A stretch of DNA of 64,000 bases, taken from DATBVX01 sp963696675. GTDB taxonomy: Bacteria > Pseudomonadota > Gammaproteobacteria > Steroidobacterales > Steroidobacteraceae. The stretch lies in NCBI GenBank assembly GCA_963696675.1, contig CAVOLM010000059.1, forward strand, positions 1 through 64,000. Reading direction: 5' to 3'. A model generated the notes under the pieces. That model had not been told where the DNA came from. It worked only from the letters and a program-made list of their open reading frames with translations, and made no database searches. A program made the translations under genes and the position numbers. Positions 27,988-37,804 of the stretch are shown one piece after another; positions within the stretch are counted from its first letter, which is position 1; each line of letters begins with the position of its first letter.

Positions 27988-29103
27988 AGTTCGAACTGCT
28001 CGCAACGTCCGATCGCGCGCGGCGCGGGCGCCTCGAATTCAAGCGCGGCGTCGTTGACACTCCGGCATTCATGCCGGTGGGCACGTACGGGACCGTGAAG
28101 GCGATGACACCCGAGGAGCTCATCGGCATCGGCACACAGATCATCCTGGGCAACACATTTCATCTCATGCTGCGACCGGGTGCCGCGATAATCCGCGCGC
28201 ATGCCGGCTTGCATGGCTTCATGAATTGGCACGGCCCGATCCTCACCGATTCGGGCGGGTTCCAGGTCTTCAGCCTCGCGAGCCGGCGCAAGCTGAGCGA
28301 GGAGGGCGTGCGCTTTCGTTCGCCGGTCGACGGGAGCGAAGTATTCCTCAGTCCGGAGATCTCGATGCAGGTGCAGCGCGACCTGGGCTCGGACATCGCG
28401 ATGGTGTTCGATGAGTGCACGCCCTATCCGGCGACCGAACGCGAAGCGCGCGAATCGATGGAATTGTCGCTGCGCTGGGCCGCTCGCAGCCGTGCTGCGT
28501 ACTACGCCGAGCCGCCTCCCGGCACTCTGTTCGGCATCGTGCAGGGAGGTGTACATGAATCGTTGCGCGCGGCGTCGGTGGAAGGTCTGCGGGCGATCGG
28601 TTTCGACGGCTACGCGCTTGGGAGGTCTCGCCGTCGGCGAATCAGCCGAGGAAAGGATCGCGGTGCTCGAGCATACGACGGCATTGCTGCCGCCGGAGCG
28701 GCCGCGTTACCTGATGGGAGTCGGGCGGCCGGAGGATATCGTTGCCGCGGTCGAGCGTGGCATCGACCTGTTCGACTGCGTGATGCCGACACGTCACGCC
28801 CGCAACGGTCACCTTTTCACCTCGACGGGCGTCGTCAACATCCGCAACAGCACATATCGCGAAGACACGCGCCCGCTCGATGAGGCTTGCGCCTGCTATA
28901 CGTGCAGCCATTACAGCCGCGCATATCTGCGCCACCTCGATCAGACCGGAGAAATCCTCGCCTCGCGCCTCAACACGATCCACAACCTGTTCTTCTACCT
29001 GCAGCTGATGGCCGACCTGCGCGCTGCAATCGGGGAGGGTCGTTTAGGGGAATTTGCGGCTAATTTCCGTGCCAGGCCGCAGGGCGAAGCCGCTTCTGTA
29101 TAA
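27984..29103 (+). CDS. tgt: Queuine (preQ1) tRNA-ribosyltransferase Tgt; one frame break
   Basis: GTG 27984 (VKFELLATSDRARRGRLEF) overlaps the queA stop. The active-site Asp is in LTDSGGFQVFSL and the nucleophile Asp in DLFDCVMPTRHARNG. The zinc ligands lie in ACACYTCSHYS, with a downstream His. One extra G in the GGG run at 28620-28622 breaks the frame exactly where DGYALGGLAVGE is expected. Reconstructed length is about 373 residues. Tgt exchanges guanine 34 for preQ1 in Asn, Asp, His and Tyr tRNAs. It is followed by yajC-secDF, as in E. coli. Confidence 0.95.
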
Positions 29104-29104
29104 T
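29099..29104 (+). promoter_or_regulatory. Candidate -10 box (TATAAT) upstream of yajC-secDF
   Basis: A perfect TATAAT spans the last bases of tgt, 60 bases upstream of the yajC start. No good -35 box lies at the expected distance. Downstream, GCCGCC and GGCGGC around positions 29123-29142 could form a small leader hairpin. It could give yajC-secDF its own transcript. Confidence 0.3.
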
Positions 29105-29163
29105 ACCGCGCTCTTTTTGCCAGCCGCCCACAGAACGGCGGCCAACCAGTCGAAGGGACAACC

Positions 29164-29493
29164 ATGAGCTTCCTAATCGAAAACGCCTGGGCCCAGAGCG
29201 CGCCCGGCCAGCCCGGCGGAATGATCAACTTCGTGATCCTGATGGGCCTGTTTTTCGCGATCTTCTACTTCATGTTGATCCGCCCGCAGAGCAAGCGGGC
29301 CAAGGAGCATCGCGCAATGCTGGCGGCATTGGCGGTGGGGGACGAGATCGTCACCGGCGGCGGAATTCTCGGCCGGGTGACCGAGGTCGGAGACAACTTC
29401 ATCACCGTCGAAGTTGCCGACAACGTGCGGCTCAAGGTCCAGAAAGGGCAGGTCACCGCGCTGATGCCGAAAGGCACCTTCAAGAGCGCGTGA
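29164..29493 (+). CDS. yajC: Preprotein translocase subunit YajC
   Basis: This 109-residue protein has a short periplasmic N terminus (FLIENAWAQSAPGQPGGM) and one transmembrane helix (NFVILMGLFFAIFYFMLI). RPQSKRAKEHRAMLAAL and the conserved GDEIVTGGGILGRVTEVGDNFITVEV segment follow. It is an inner-membrane accessory of SecDF-YajC that assists Sec-dependent export and YidC. It lies 19 bases before secD, which confirms the operon. Confidence 0.97.
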   Translation: MSFLIENAWAQSAPGQPGGMINFVILMGLFFAIFYFMLIRPQSKRAKEHRAMLAALAVGDEIVTGGGILGRVTEVGDNFITVEVADNVRLKVQKGQVTALMPKGTFKSA

Positions 29494-29512
29494 GCGAAGG
29501 GACCGCCAACCG

Positions 29513-31399
29513 ATGAGCCAATTCCCGCGCTGGAAATCGATCACGGTCCTCGTGGCCCTGATCTTCGGGGTCCTGTTCGCGATCCCAAACCTGTACGGCA
29601 CCGATCCCGCGGTGCAACTCGCGGCCCGCAATTACGAGGGGATCACGCCGGCGCAGGAGAAGGCGGTCGAAACCTTTCTGCGCGACAAGCAAGTGGCCTT
29701 CATCGACAGTTATCTCGAGGATGGGAAGCTCGCGGTACGCTTCAGCCAGACGGCCGAGCAGCTCAAGGCGCGTGATCTGATCTCGGAATCTCTGGCCGAT
29801 ACCTACATCGTTGCATTGACCAAGGCACCGCGCACGCCGCGCGTGTTACGCGCAGTGGGATTGCGGCCCATGAACCTGGGTCTCGATCTGCGCGGCGGCC
29901 TGTATCTGCTCTATCAGGTCGATGTTGAAGGAGCCGTCAAGCAGGTCCTTGATCGCCTCGAGCAGGATTTCCGTCGGACCTTGCGCGATGAGCGCATTCC
30001 CTACCAGAGCGTCGAGGCGGGGCCGGGCGGACTCCCGAGCGGTCAGAACCGCGACCCGAACAGCGTGCGCATCGTGCTACGTGACGCGGCAAACCTCGAA
30101 GCGGCACGCGCGGCGCTCACGAAAGCCAATCGCGACATGACGTTCGAGGTCGACAACAGCACCGCAGCCCCCACGCTCGTCACCCGGCTCACTCCGCAGC
30201 AGATCAAGGAACGCCAGGACTACGCGATCCAGCAGAACATCACGACGCTCCGCAACCGCGTCAACGAGCTCGGCGTGTCGGAGCCGATCGTGCAGCGCCA
30301 GGGCCTGGACCGCATCAACGTGCAGCTGCCCGGCGTGCAGAATTCTGCCGAGGTCAAGGACATCCTTGGCAAGACGGCGACTCTCGAATTCCGGTTGGCC
30401 GACACCTCGGGCGATCCCTATGAGGCGGCCCGTCGCGGCAGTGCACCGCTCGGCACCAAGCTTTACTACACGCAGGACAAGCGGCCGGTGCTGCTGAAGC
30501 GTGACGTGATCGTCACCGGCGATCAGCTCACCGATGCCAAGTCGCACATCGATCCGCAGGAAGGCCCCGCGGTCTCAGTGCGTCTCGACGCGCGCGGGGC
30601 GGCTGAAATGCTCAAGACCACGCAGGCGAATCTCAATCGCCCGATGGCGGTCGTGTTCATCGAAAAAGTCCGCCGCTACGTAAATCGCGATGGCCAGAGC
30701 GTGCCAGTCGACTCGACCGAGGAGCACGTCATCAATGTCGCGACGATTCGCGGCGTGTTTTCCAGCAACTTCCAGATCACTGGGTTGAAGATGGGCGAAG
30801 CGAAGTCGCTCGCCCTGTTGCTGCGCGCCGGATCGCTGGCTGCGCCTCTGTATGCGATCGAAGAGCGCGCCATCGGCCCGAGCCTCGGCCAGGACAACAT
30901 CGATCGTGGTGTGAATGCGCTGCTCGTCGGGAGCTTGCTGCTGTTCGCGTTCATGGCGATCTACTACCGGGCGTTCGGCTGGATCGCGAACGTCGTGCTT
31001 ACCTGCAACGTGATACTACTGGTTGCCCTGCTCACAATGCTGCAGGCCGCACTGACGCTGCCCGGCATTGCTGGCATCGTGCTGACGGTCGCGATGGCAG
31101 TGGACGCCAATATCCTGATCTATGAGCGCATCCGTGAGGAGCTGCGTAACGGCAATTCGCCGCTGGCGGCGATCTCGGCAGGCTTCGACAAAGCATTCTC
31201 GGCGATCACCGATTCGAACATCACCTCGCTGATCGCGGGCGTGGTGCTGTTCGTGCTCGGCACGGGGCCGATCAAGGGCTTCGCGGTCGCACTGTGCCTC
31301 GGGATCCTCACGACCTTGTTCACGGCGCTGATGGGTAGCCGCGCGCTTATCAATGCCATCTATGGCCGGCGCGCCCGCGTCGAGCGCCTGTCGATCTGA
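29513..31399 (+). CDS. secD: Protein translocase subunit SecD
   Basis: This intact 628-residue SecD has a first transmembrane helix near residues 9-28 and the D1 motif GLDLRGGLYLLYQVD. A large periplasmic P1 domain follows (NTTLRNRVNELGVSEPIVQRQG-like region). Motifs D4-D6 are in the C-terminal five-helix bundle (GPSLGQDNIDRGVNA, AMAVDANILIYERIREEL). It uses the proton gradient with SecF to pull proteins into the periplasm. The spacing to yajC and secF is 19 and 14 bases. Confidence 0.98.
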   Translation: MSQFPRWKSITVLVALIFGVLFAIPNLYGTDPAVQLAARNYEGITPAQEKAVETFLRDKQVAFIDSYLEDGKLAVRFSQTAEQLKARDLISESLADTYIVALTKAPRTPRVLRAVGLRPMNLGLDLRGGLYLLYQVDVEGAVKQVLDRLEQDFRRTLRDERIPYQSVEAGPGGLPSGQNRDPNSVRIVLRDAANLEAARAALTKANRDMTFEVDNSTAAPTLVTRLTPQQIKERQDYAIQQNITTLRNRVNELGVSEPIVQRQGLDRINVQLPGVQNSAEVKDILGKTATLEFRLADTSGDPYEAARRGSAPLGTKLYYTQDKRPVLLKRDVIVTGDQLTDAKSHIDPQEGPAVSVRLDARGAAEMLKTTQANLNRPMAVVFIEKVRRYVNRDGQSVPVDSTEEHVINVATIRGVFSSNFQITGLKMGEAKSLALLLRAGSLAAPLYAIEERAIGPSLGQDNIDRGVNALLVGSLLLFAFMAIYYRAFGWIANVVLTCNVILLVALLTMLQAALTLPGIAGIVLTVAMAVDANILIYERIREELRNGNSPLAAISAGFDKAFSAITDSNITSLIAGVVLFVLGTGPIKGFAVALCLGILTTLFTALMGSRALINAIYGRRARVERLSI

Positions 31400-31413
31400 G
31401 GAGCGGTCAAGCG

Positions 31414-32349
31414 ATGGAATTTTTCCACAAGGTCACTCGCATCCACTTCATGGCATCGCGGAAAGTGTGCTACGCAATTTCCGGCCTGCTGATCATTGCC
31501 TCGATCGTCGCGCTGATTCGCCCTGGGCTCAACTACGGCATCGACTTCACCGGTGGCGTCGCGGTGGAGGTGGCGTTTCCGGGCACCGCCGATCTGGACA
31601 AGGCGCGCCACGCCATTGCGACCGCCGGCTTCCCGGAGGCACAGACACAGTACTTCGGCACTTCGCGCGACGTCGTGATCCGCCTCGAACCGCACGAAGG
31701 CATGAGCGGCAATGTCATTGGCACCAAGATCATCGAAGCGCTGAAGAGGGTCGATCCGGGCGTTGAACTGCGGCGCGTTGACGTGGTCGGTCCACAAGTG
31801 GGCGAGGAGCTGCGCCAGAAGGGTTACCTGGCACTGCTCTTTACCTTCATTTTCATCATGGCGTATCTGTGGTTTCGGTTCGAATTCAAGTTGAGCTGCG
31901 GCGCGATCCTGGCGGCATTGCACACTCCGATCATCATCCTGGGGTTCTTCGCGGTGACGCGCATGACCTTCGACCTCACCGTGCTCGCGGCGGTGCTGGC
32001 GGTGGTCGGCTATCAGATCAACGACACGGTGGTGGTGTTCGATCGCGCACGCGAACGCTTTCCGCTGATGCGCGGCTCGCCACCCGCGGAAGTGCTCGAT
32101 GCGGCGATCAATCAGACTCTGTCACGAACGGTGATCACGCACGGCGCGACCTCCATCGTGGTCACGACGCTCCTGGTCCTGGGTGGGGAAACGTTGCGCG
32201 GCTTCGCGACGGCGTTCCTGGTCGGCATCATCGTCGGCACCTACTCTTCAATCTACATCGCCAGTGCCTCGGCGCTCGATCTGGGGCTCTCCGCAACCGA
32301 TCTGCTGTCGACGCGTAAGGGGAAAGCCCCGGTCGACGACCTCCCGTGA
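31414..32349 (+). CDS. secF: Protein translocase subunit SecF
   Basis: This 311-residue protein begins MEFFHKVTRIHFMASRK and contains the GIDFTGGVAVEV motif. Six membrane helices are present, with the conserved VGYQINDTVVVFDRARE and NQTLSRTVITHG segments. It partners SecD in the RND-like translocation motor. It starts 14 bases after the secD stop. No terminator is evident before the terC-like gene that follows 87 bases later. Confidence 0.98.
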   Translation: MEFFHKVTRIHFMASRKVCYAISGLLIIASIVALIRPGLNYGIDFTGGVAVEVAFPGTADLDKARHAIATAGFPEAQTQYFGTSRDVVIRLEPHEGMSGNVIGTKIIEALKRVDPGVELRRVDVVGPQVGEELRQKGYLALLFTFIFIMAYLWFRFEFKLSCGAILAALHTPIIILGFFAVTRMTFDLTVLAAVLAVVGYQINDTVVVFDRARERFPLMRGSPPAEVLDAAINQTLSRTVITHGATSIVVTTLLVLGGETLRGFATAFLVGIIVGTYSSIYIASASALDLGLSATDLLSTRKGKAPVDDLP

Positions 32350-32436
32350 GCGGAGAGGATGTTTCATTCCGCTGCAGGGCAGTTCGCGCCTCGTGCGCGC
32401 GCGCCTGACTTCCCTCGCTCCTGATCGGGCGCCGTC

Positions 32437-33867
32437 GTGCACCTCCTGGTCTGGTCGGCGTTTCTCGTCCTGTTTCTCGGGTTGCTGTGGCTCGACCTCG
32501 GCGTCCTGCACCGCGAGTCCGATGAGCTCAGCGTTCCGCAGGCTCTCAAGGCGACCCTCGGATGGATCGTCGTCGCGCTCGGGTTCGCCATGCTGGTGTA
32601 CGGGCTGTACGAATATCGCTGGTTCGACTGGGACCCGGGGGCCGAGGGTCAGTCCGACGGACGCGATGCTCTCATTGCGTTCGTTACAGGGTACGTCCTC
32701 GAGTGGTCCCTTTCGGTCGACAACATCTTCGTGATCGCGCTGATCTTTTCCTACCTGCGCGTACCGCCGAGGTTTCAGTACCGGATCCTGTTCTGGGGCA
32801 TCGTCGGTGCGATCATATTGCGTGGCGCGATGATCGCGACCGGCACCGCGCTGATCCACGCCTTCGATTGGATGTTTTACGTTTTTGGCGGAATCCTGCT
32901 GCTCTCCGCGCTCCGCATGCTGAAGGCCGGCGAGGGGCAGTTCGATCCCTCACGCAGCGTGCTGGTACGAGCGGCGCGAGCGCTGTTTCCGGTGAGCGAT
33001 CAACTCGACGGGGAACGCTTCTTCACACGCATCGGTGGCAGGCTCGCCGCGACGCCGTTGTTCGTCGCGCTGCTGCTGGTCGACTTCGCCGACGTCGTGT
33101 TCGCGGTCGACTCGATCCCGGCGATCCTCGCAGTTACCCAGGACCCGTTCATCGTCTTCACGTCAAACGCGTTCGCGATTCTCGGTTTGCGCGCGCTCTA
33201 TTTCGCCATCGCGGGGCTGATGGATCAGTTCCGCTACGTCAAGTACTCCCTGGTCCTGATCCTGGCATTCGTCGGTGTGAAGATGATCCTGGCGCTTCAC
33301 TATCACATCCCCAACCTGATCTCGCTGGCGATCATCCTCGGATTGCTCGCGATCGGCGTGCTGTCCTCGATGCTGATCAAGCCGCGCAGCCGATCAAGCC
33401 GCGCAGCCCCGTACCTGCGGAGACATCGATGTGGTTGTCAGCTCTGGCGCGCGAGCACGCTGGAGCGCATCGAGTACAGGAAGTACACGATGAGTCCGAG
33501 CGTCATCCAGATCGTGAAGTACATCCAGGTGTGCGGCCCGAGATGGCTCATCAGCCACAGGCATCCCGCGACGCCGAGAATCGGCAGGTACGGCATGAAC
33601 GGCGTCTTGAACGGGCGGTGCAGATCCGGCCGCTTGCTGCGCAGGACGATCACCCCGATGCACACTGCGACGAACGCTGCCAGCGTGCCGATATTGGCCA
33701 TTTCCGCCACGGTCCCGATCGGGGCGAAACCGGCAATGATCGAGAGGATGGTGCCGGTGCCAATGATCACAGTAGTCGGCGTCTTGGTGTTGGGACTGAT
33801 GCGCGAGAAGAATTTCGGCAGCAGTCCATCGCGTGACATGGCGAGCAGGATCCGCGTTTGTCCGTAG
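32437..33867 (+). CDS. TerC-family integral membrane protein; 3' end extended by a frame-changing 17-bp duplication
   Basis: The first ~320 codons (to about 33,390) are a TerC/Alx-like protein with nine or so membrane helices. They include LLWLDLGVLHRESDELS, LEWSLSVDNIFVIALIFSYL (the conserved DN pair), VDFADVVFAVDSIPAILAVTQDPFIVFTSNAFAILGLRALYF-type signatures and KMILALHYHIP. Beyond that, the open frame runs to 33867 only because it reads the antisense of the permease gene. A 17-bp tandem duplication at 33375-33408 shifts the frame exactly at the natural C terminus. Alx in E. coli has been linked to manganese export and pH response; the ion handled here is unknown. Confidence 0.85.
   Translation: MHLLVWSAFLVLFLGLLWLDLGVLHRESDELSVPQALKATLGWIVVALGFAMLVYGLYEYRWFDWDPGAEGQSDGRDALIAFVTGYVLEWSLSVDNIFVIALIFSYLRVPPRFQYRILFWGIVGAIILRGAMIATGTALIHAFDWMFYVFGGILLLSALRMLKAGEGQFDPSRSVLVRAARALFPVSDQLDGERFFTRIGGRLAATPLFVALLLVDFADVVFAVDSIPAILAVTQDPFIVFTSNAFAILGLRALYFAIAGLMDQFRYVKYSLVLILAFVGVKMILALHYHIPNLISLAIILGLLAIGVLSSMLIKPRSRSSRAAPYLRRHRCGCQLWRASTLERIEYRKYTMSPSVIQIVKYIQVCGPRWLISHRHPATPRIGRYGMNGVLNGRCRSGRLLRRTITPMHTATNAASVPILAISATVPIGAKPAMIERMVPVPMITVVGVLVLGLMREKNFGSSPSRDMASRIRVCP
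33375..33408. repeat. Perfect 17-bp tandem duplication at the 3' end of the terC-like gene
   Basis: GATCAAGCCGCGCAGCC occurs twice back to back (33375-33391, 33392-33408). Seventeen is not a multiple of three, so the second copy changes the reading frame of the terC-like gene. It may be a real slipped-strand duplication or an assembly artefact. Confidence 0.9.
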
Positions 33868-34817
33868 AACACCACCAGCATCACAGTGGTGAGGCCGGCG
33901 ATCGCGCCAAACGCGATGACGCCCGCAAACCAGGTGAATCCGAGGTCCAGCATCGCCTGTGCCACGGGCGAAGGATTGTTCAGCGTGGAGTAGTGGGCGA
34001 TTCCAGTGAGAAGCCCGGCGACGATGATGTACAGCACCGTGCAGATGGCGAGCGAGGCGATGATGCCGATGGGCAGATCGCGCTGCGGATTGCGCGCTTC
34101 CTCGGCCGCGGTGGAGACGGCGTCGAAACCGATGTACGCAAAGAAGATGAGTGAGGCGCCGTTCATCACCCCGTTGAAGCCAAACGGCATGAAATCGTCC
34201 CAGTTTGCCGGCTTGACGTGCGCGGCAGCGACGAAGATGAAGATGATGACCACCGCCAGCTTGATGAGCACTGCCGCGGTGTTGACCCACTTGCTCGCTG
34301 TCACGCCGATGCACAGCAGCCCGGTCAATGCAGCGATGATGCCCATGGCCGGAAGGTTTACGAGCCCGCCCTGTCCAACGTGAGGTGCCGTGGCGATCAC
34401 CGCGGGTAGCGGTATACCTATTGCCTGCATCGCATTGTTGAAGTAGCCGGACCAGCCGATCGCGACCGCCGAGACGGCGACGCCGTATTCGAGCATCAGC
34501 GCCCAGCCGATGATCCACGCGATGATCTCACCGAGTCCCGCGTACGCGTAGCCATATGCGCTGCCGGATCCTCCCACCGCTGCGGCGAGTTCGGCGTACG
34601 AAAGGGCGGCGAGGGCGCACACTCCGCCGGCGACGACGTAGGACAGCACAATTGCGGGACCCGCTTTGGTCGCGGCGGCGATGCCCGTCAGCACGAAAAT
34701 GCCGGCGCCGATGATCGCACCGATGCCGAGCAATGTGAGGTCGAACGCCGTCAGAGCGCGTTTCAATCCAGTGTCCGCATTGCAGTCGCCGATCGGCTTG
34801 GTTCTGAGTAGGCTCAT
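33438..34817 (-). CDS. APC-family amino acid permease
   Basis: ATG 34817 (MSLLRTKPIGDCNADTGLKR) has GGGAG seven bases upstream. This start separates it from an artificial longer frame that reads into suhB. The 459 residues form about twelve membrane helices. The first carries LLGIGAIIGAGIFVLTGIAA, the Gly-rich substrate-binding hallmark of APC transporters. FFAYIGFDAVSTAAEEARNPQRDLP in helix 6 is typical of cationic amino acid transporter-like (CAT/YfnA-type) permeases. Substrate is unknown. It converges on the terC-like gene. Confidence 0.92.
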   Translation of the reverse strand: MSLLRTKPIGDCNADTGLKRALTAFDLTLLGIGAIIGAGIFVLTGIAAATKAGPAIVLSYVVAGGVCALAALSYAELAAAVGGSGSAYGYAYAGLGEIIAWIIGWALMLEYGVAVSAVAIGWSGYFNNAMQAIGIPLPAVIATAPHVGQGGLVNLPAMGIIAALTGLLCIGVTASKWVNTAAVLIKLAVVIIFIFVAAAHVKPANWDDFMPFGFNGVMNGASLIFFAYIGFDAVSTAAEEARNPQRDLPIGIIASLAICTVLYIIVAGLLTGIAHYSTLNNPSPVAQAMLDLGFTWFAGVIAFGAIAGLTTVMLVVFYGQTRILLAMSRDGLLPKFFSRISPNTKTPTTVIIGTGTILSIIAGFAPIGTVAEMANIGTLAAFVAVCIGVIVLRSKRPDLHRPFKTPFMPYLPILGVAGCLWLMSHLGPHTWMYFTIWMTLGLIVYFLYSMRSSVLARQS

Positions 34818-34963
34818 GCGATCTCCCGAGATTTCGCGCCTGGGCAGCGCACAATTCGGCGGAATGTACTCCAGGGTTCCACAGGTTTGCGTGCCAGCGC
34901 CTGCGACCGTGCGCGGCACGTTCGAGCTGCCATTCGTGCGCGAGCAAACTGGCACCTTCAACG

Positions 34964-35762
34964 CTACTCGCGCAGCCCTTCTGGAATGTGAGGCGCGAGG
35001 CATTCGACGAGCGCGGCGTATACCTTTGGACTGCCGGCGATGATGTTGCCGCCCTGCTTGTAGTCGGCGCCGGTGAGCGTGCCGATGAGCCCGCCCGCCT
35101 CGGTGATCAGCAGCGACCCGGCCGCCGTGTCCCACGGATGCAGGCCGATTTCCCAGAAGCCGTCGAGCCGGCCCGCCGCCACGTAAGAAAGGTCGAGCGC
35201 CGCAGAGCCGGGCCGGCGTATGCCTGCGGTCACTGACATCACGGTCTTCATCATCGCGACATAGCTTTCGAGCCAGCGCGCATTTTCGCGATAGGGGAAG
35301 CCGGTGCCGATGAGCGCACCTTCCAGGCCGCGCATGTTGCTGACTCGAATGCGCCGCCCGTCGAGGACCGCGCCAGTGCCTCGCGAGGCAGTGAACAGCT
35401 CCTGGCGCATCGGGTCGTATACCACGGCCTGTTCGAGCCGGCCGCGGTGCTCGAGCGCGATGGACACCGCAAAGGTCGGAAATCCATGCACGAAATTCGT
35501 GGTGCCGTCGAGCGGATCGATGATCCACACGAATTCGTCCGCAGCCGCTGCGTCCGCTCTCCTCGGCGAGAATTCCATGATCGGGGTACGCGCGCCGGAT
35601 GGTGGTGATGATTTCCTGCTCGGCGTGGCGATCGATGTCCGTAACGAAGTCATTACGCCCCTTGCTCGCGACCTTGATGGAGTCGAGACGAGGGAGGCTC
35701 CGTACGATGACGTCGCCGGCTCGACGGGCGGCCCGCACTGCGATGTTGAGTAGAGGTTGCAT
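34964..35762 (-). CDS. suhB: Inositol-1-monophosphatase SuhB family; one frame break
   Basis: ATG 35762 (MQPLLNIAVRAARRAGDVIV) is the normal family start. The N-terminal frame includes KGRNDFVTDIDRHAEQEI and GILAEESG. It changes near 35551 and continues AADEFVWIIDPLDGTTNFVHGFP, the Mg-binding IDPLDGT motif. The C-terminal motif PWDTAAGSLLITEAGG is present. Reconstructed length is about 265 residues. It hydrolyses inositol-1-phosphate and in E. coli SuhB also acts in rRNA antitermination. It is divergent from trmJ, the common arrangement in gammaproteobacteria. Confidence 0.93.
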
Positions 35763-35867
35763 GCGGGCTGTGCCGAGCGGCTGGAACTCGATGACACGAT
35801 GAAGAAATCGAGCCGCTAGAATAGCAGATGCGCCTCTAACCTCAGCCTGCGATCTGAAGCGCCAAGC

Positions 35868-36617
35868 ATGCATCCAGCCATTCGCATCGTGCTCATCGGC
35901 ACGACTCACCCCGGCAACATCGGAGCCGCCGCGCGCGCGCTGAAGAACATGTCGCTGGGTGATCTGGCGCTGGTGCGGCCCGAGACCTTCCCGCATGCCG
36001 AAGCTACGGCGCGAGCTTCGGGTGCAGGCGACCTGTTGTCGCAGGCGAGTGTGCATACGAGCCTCGAAAGCGCGATCGGGGATTGCGGCCTCATCGTCGG
36101 CGCGACTGCACGATCACGCATGCAGTACTTCGACACGCTGAGCCCGCGGGAGGCGGCGCCGCGAATCGTTTCAGCGGCGACGAGTGGCCGAGTGGCGATC
36201 CTGTTCGGTTCCGAACGGGTCGGGCTCACCAATGATGAGCTCGCCTACTGCAATTGGCTGATCCGCATTCCGGCCAATCCCGACTACGAATCGTTGAACC
36301 TGGCGATGGCAGTACAGATCGTTGCCTACGAGCTGCATCTCGCTCGTGGCGCGGAGCTGCCCGCCCAGGTCCGTGACACACCCGCTGCGACCGTAGTGGA
36401 GATGGATCGTTTGCGCTCGCACCTCGATGAGGTGATGACCGAGGTCGGCTTTGCTGATCGTACCCAGTCAGGCACACACCTGATGGGCCGCATCCGCAGG
36501 ATGTTGATGCGCGCCGAGCTCGATCAGAACGAGGTGAACATCCTGCGCGGTCTACTCACCGCCATCCAGGGCAAGAGGCGTACGGCAGGCTCGGGACAGC
36601 GCCGCGACGGAGATTGA
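35868..36617 (+). CDS. trmJ: tRNA (cytidine/uridine-32-2'-O)-methyltransferase TrmJ
   Basis: This is a 249-residue SPOUT methyltransferase. The N terminus IRIVLIGTTHPGNIGAAARALKNM and the knot motifs FGSERVGLTNDEL and IPANPDYESLNLAMAVQIVAYEL match the TrmJ/LasT group. It methylates the 2'-O of nucleotide 32 in tRNAs using SAM. It lies upstream of iscS, as trmJ does next to the isc operon in E. coli, but without iscR in between. Intact. Confidence 0.95.
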   Translation: MHPAIRIVLIGTTHPGNIGAAARALKNMSLGDLALVRPETFPHAEATARASGAGDLLSQASVHTSLESAIGDCGLIVGATARSRMQYFDTLSPREAAPRIVSAATSGRVAILFGSERVGLTNDELAYCNWLIRIPANPDYESLNLAMAVQIVAYELHLARGAELPAQVRDTPAATVVEMDRLRSHLDEVMTEVGFADRTQSGTHLMGRIRRMLMRAELDQNEVNILRGLLTAIQGKRRTAGSGQRRDGD

Positions 36618-36620
36618 GAG

Positions 36621-37804
36621 ATGCCCGAGATGACAGAGCGGATCGTTTACATGGACTACGCGGCCACCACGCCGGTCGATCCGCGCGTTGCTGCCGCCAT
36701 GGCGGAGTGCCTTGACGCTCGAGGGCACCTTCGGCAACGCCTCATCGACGCGGGCACGGGGCCGGGGCTGCGGCTCGCCGGCGCGTGGAGGAAGCACGCG
36801 GGCAGGTCGCACAACTCATCGGCGCCGAGCCCGCCAGCATTGTCTGGACGTCGGGCGCTACCGAATCGAACAATCTCGCGATCCTGGGGGCTGCGCGCTT
36901 TCTGCGCGACCGCGGCACGCATGTCATCACCGCGAAGACAGAGCACAAGGCGGTACTTGATCCCTGTCGGCAGCTCGAGAAGGAGGGGTTTCGCGTCACG
37001 TACCTGCGCCCGGACCGATACGGAATCGTTGCGCCGGATCAGATCACTGAGGCACTGACAACCGACACGGTCCTGGTGTCGATCATGCACGCGAACAACG
37101 AGATCGGCGTGATCCAGGACATCGAGGCGATCGGTCGCTCGTGCCGCGAGCGCGGCGTACTGCTGCACGTGGATGGCGCGCAGAGTGTCGGCAAGATTCC
37201 GGTCGATGTCGCTGCCTTGCACATCGATCTGCTGTCTTTCACGGCGCACAAATTCTATGGCCCCAAGGGGAGCGGTGCGCTCTACGTTCGGCGGCGGCCG
37301 CGTATCGGGCTCGCGCCACTCATGTTCGGCGGTGGACAGGAAGGTGGCGTGCGATCCGGAACGCTCGCGACGCATCAGATCGTTGGGCTCGGCGCGGCGT
37401 GTGCGATTGCGAGCGCCGAACTCGCGAGTGACGCGCAACGCATCGAAGCGTTGCGCGAGCGGCTCCTCGCCGGTCTCGAAGCACTTGGAGATGTTCATTT
37501 CAACGGACATCCGCAGCGACGCATCGCGCATGTGCTCAACGTATCGTTCGAAGGCATCGAAGGGGAGAGCCTCATCTTCGGCATGCCGGGGCTCGCCGTA
37601 TCGACGGGGTCCGCCTGCAATTCGGCGACGCAGGAGCCGTCCTATGTCCTGCGCGCGCTCGGACGCAGCGATGCGCTGGCGCAGGGATCGGTGCGGTTCA
37701 GCCTGGGCAAGTTCTCGACCGCCGAAGACGTCGACTACGCCTTGCGCGTGGTCTCGAACGAAGTCCAAAGGCTGAGGCAGCTGAGTCCCGCGGCGGAGGC
37801 CTGA
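36621..37804 (+). CDS. iscS: Cysteine desulfurase IscS; two frame breaks
   Basis: The frame starts at ATG 36621, or 36630, which gives MTERIVYMDYAATTPVDPRV. One extra T at 36712-36713 and one extra G in GGGG at 36764-36767 break the frame around LTLEGTFGNASS. After these the reading is continuous to the stop. The PLP lysine lies in SFTAHKFYGPKGSGALYV and the persulfide Cys in STGSACNSATQEPSYVL. The enzyme takes sulfur from cysteine for Fe-S clusters and tRNA thiolation. It is followed immediately by an IscU-like scaffold and iscA. Confidence 0.95.

Noticed and set aside
33438..36056. An 872-codon minus-strand frame joining suhB N terminus to the permease
   Set aside because: It is a composite: the SuhB part is in frame only until the break near 35551, and the permease has its own ATG and ribosome site at 34817.
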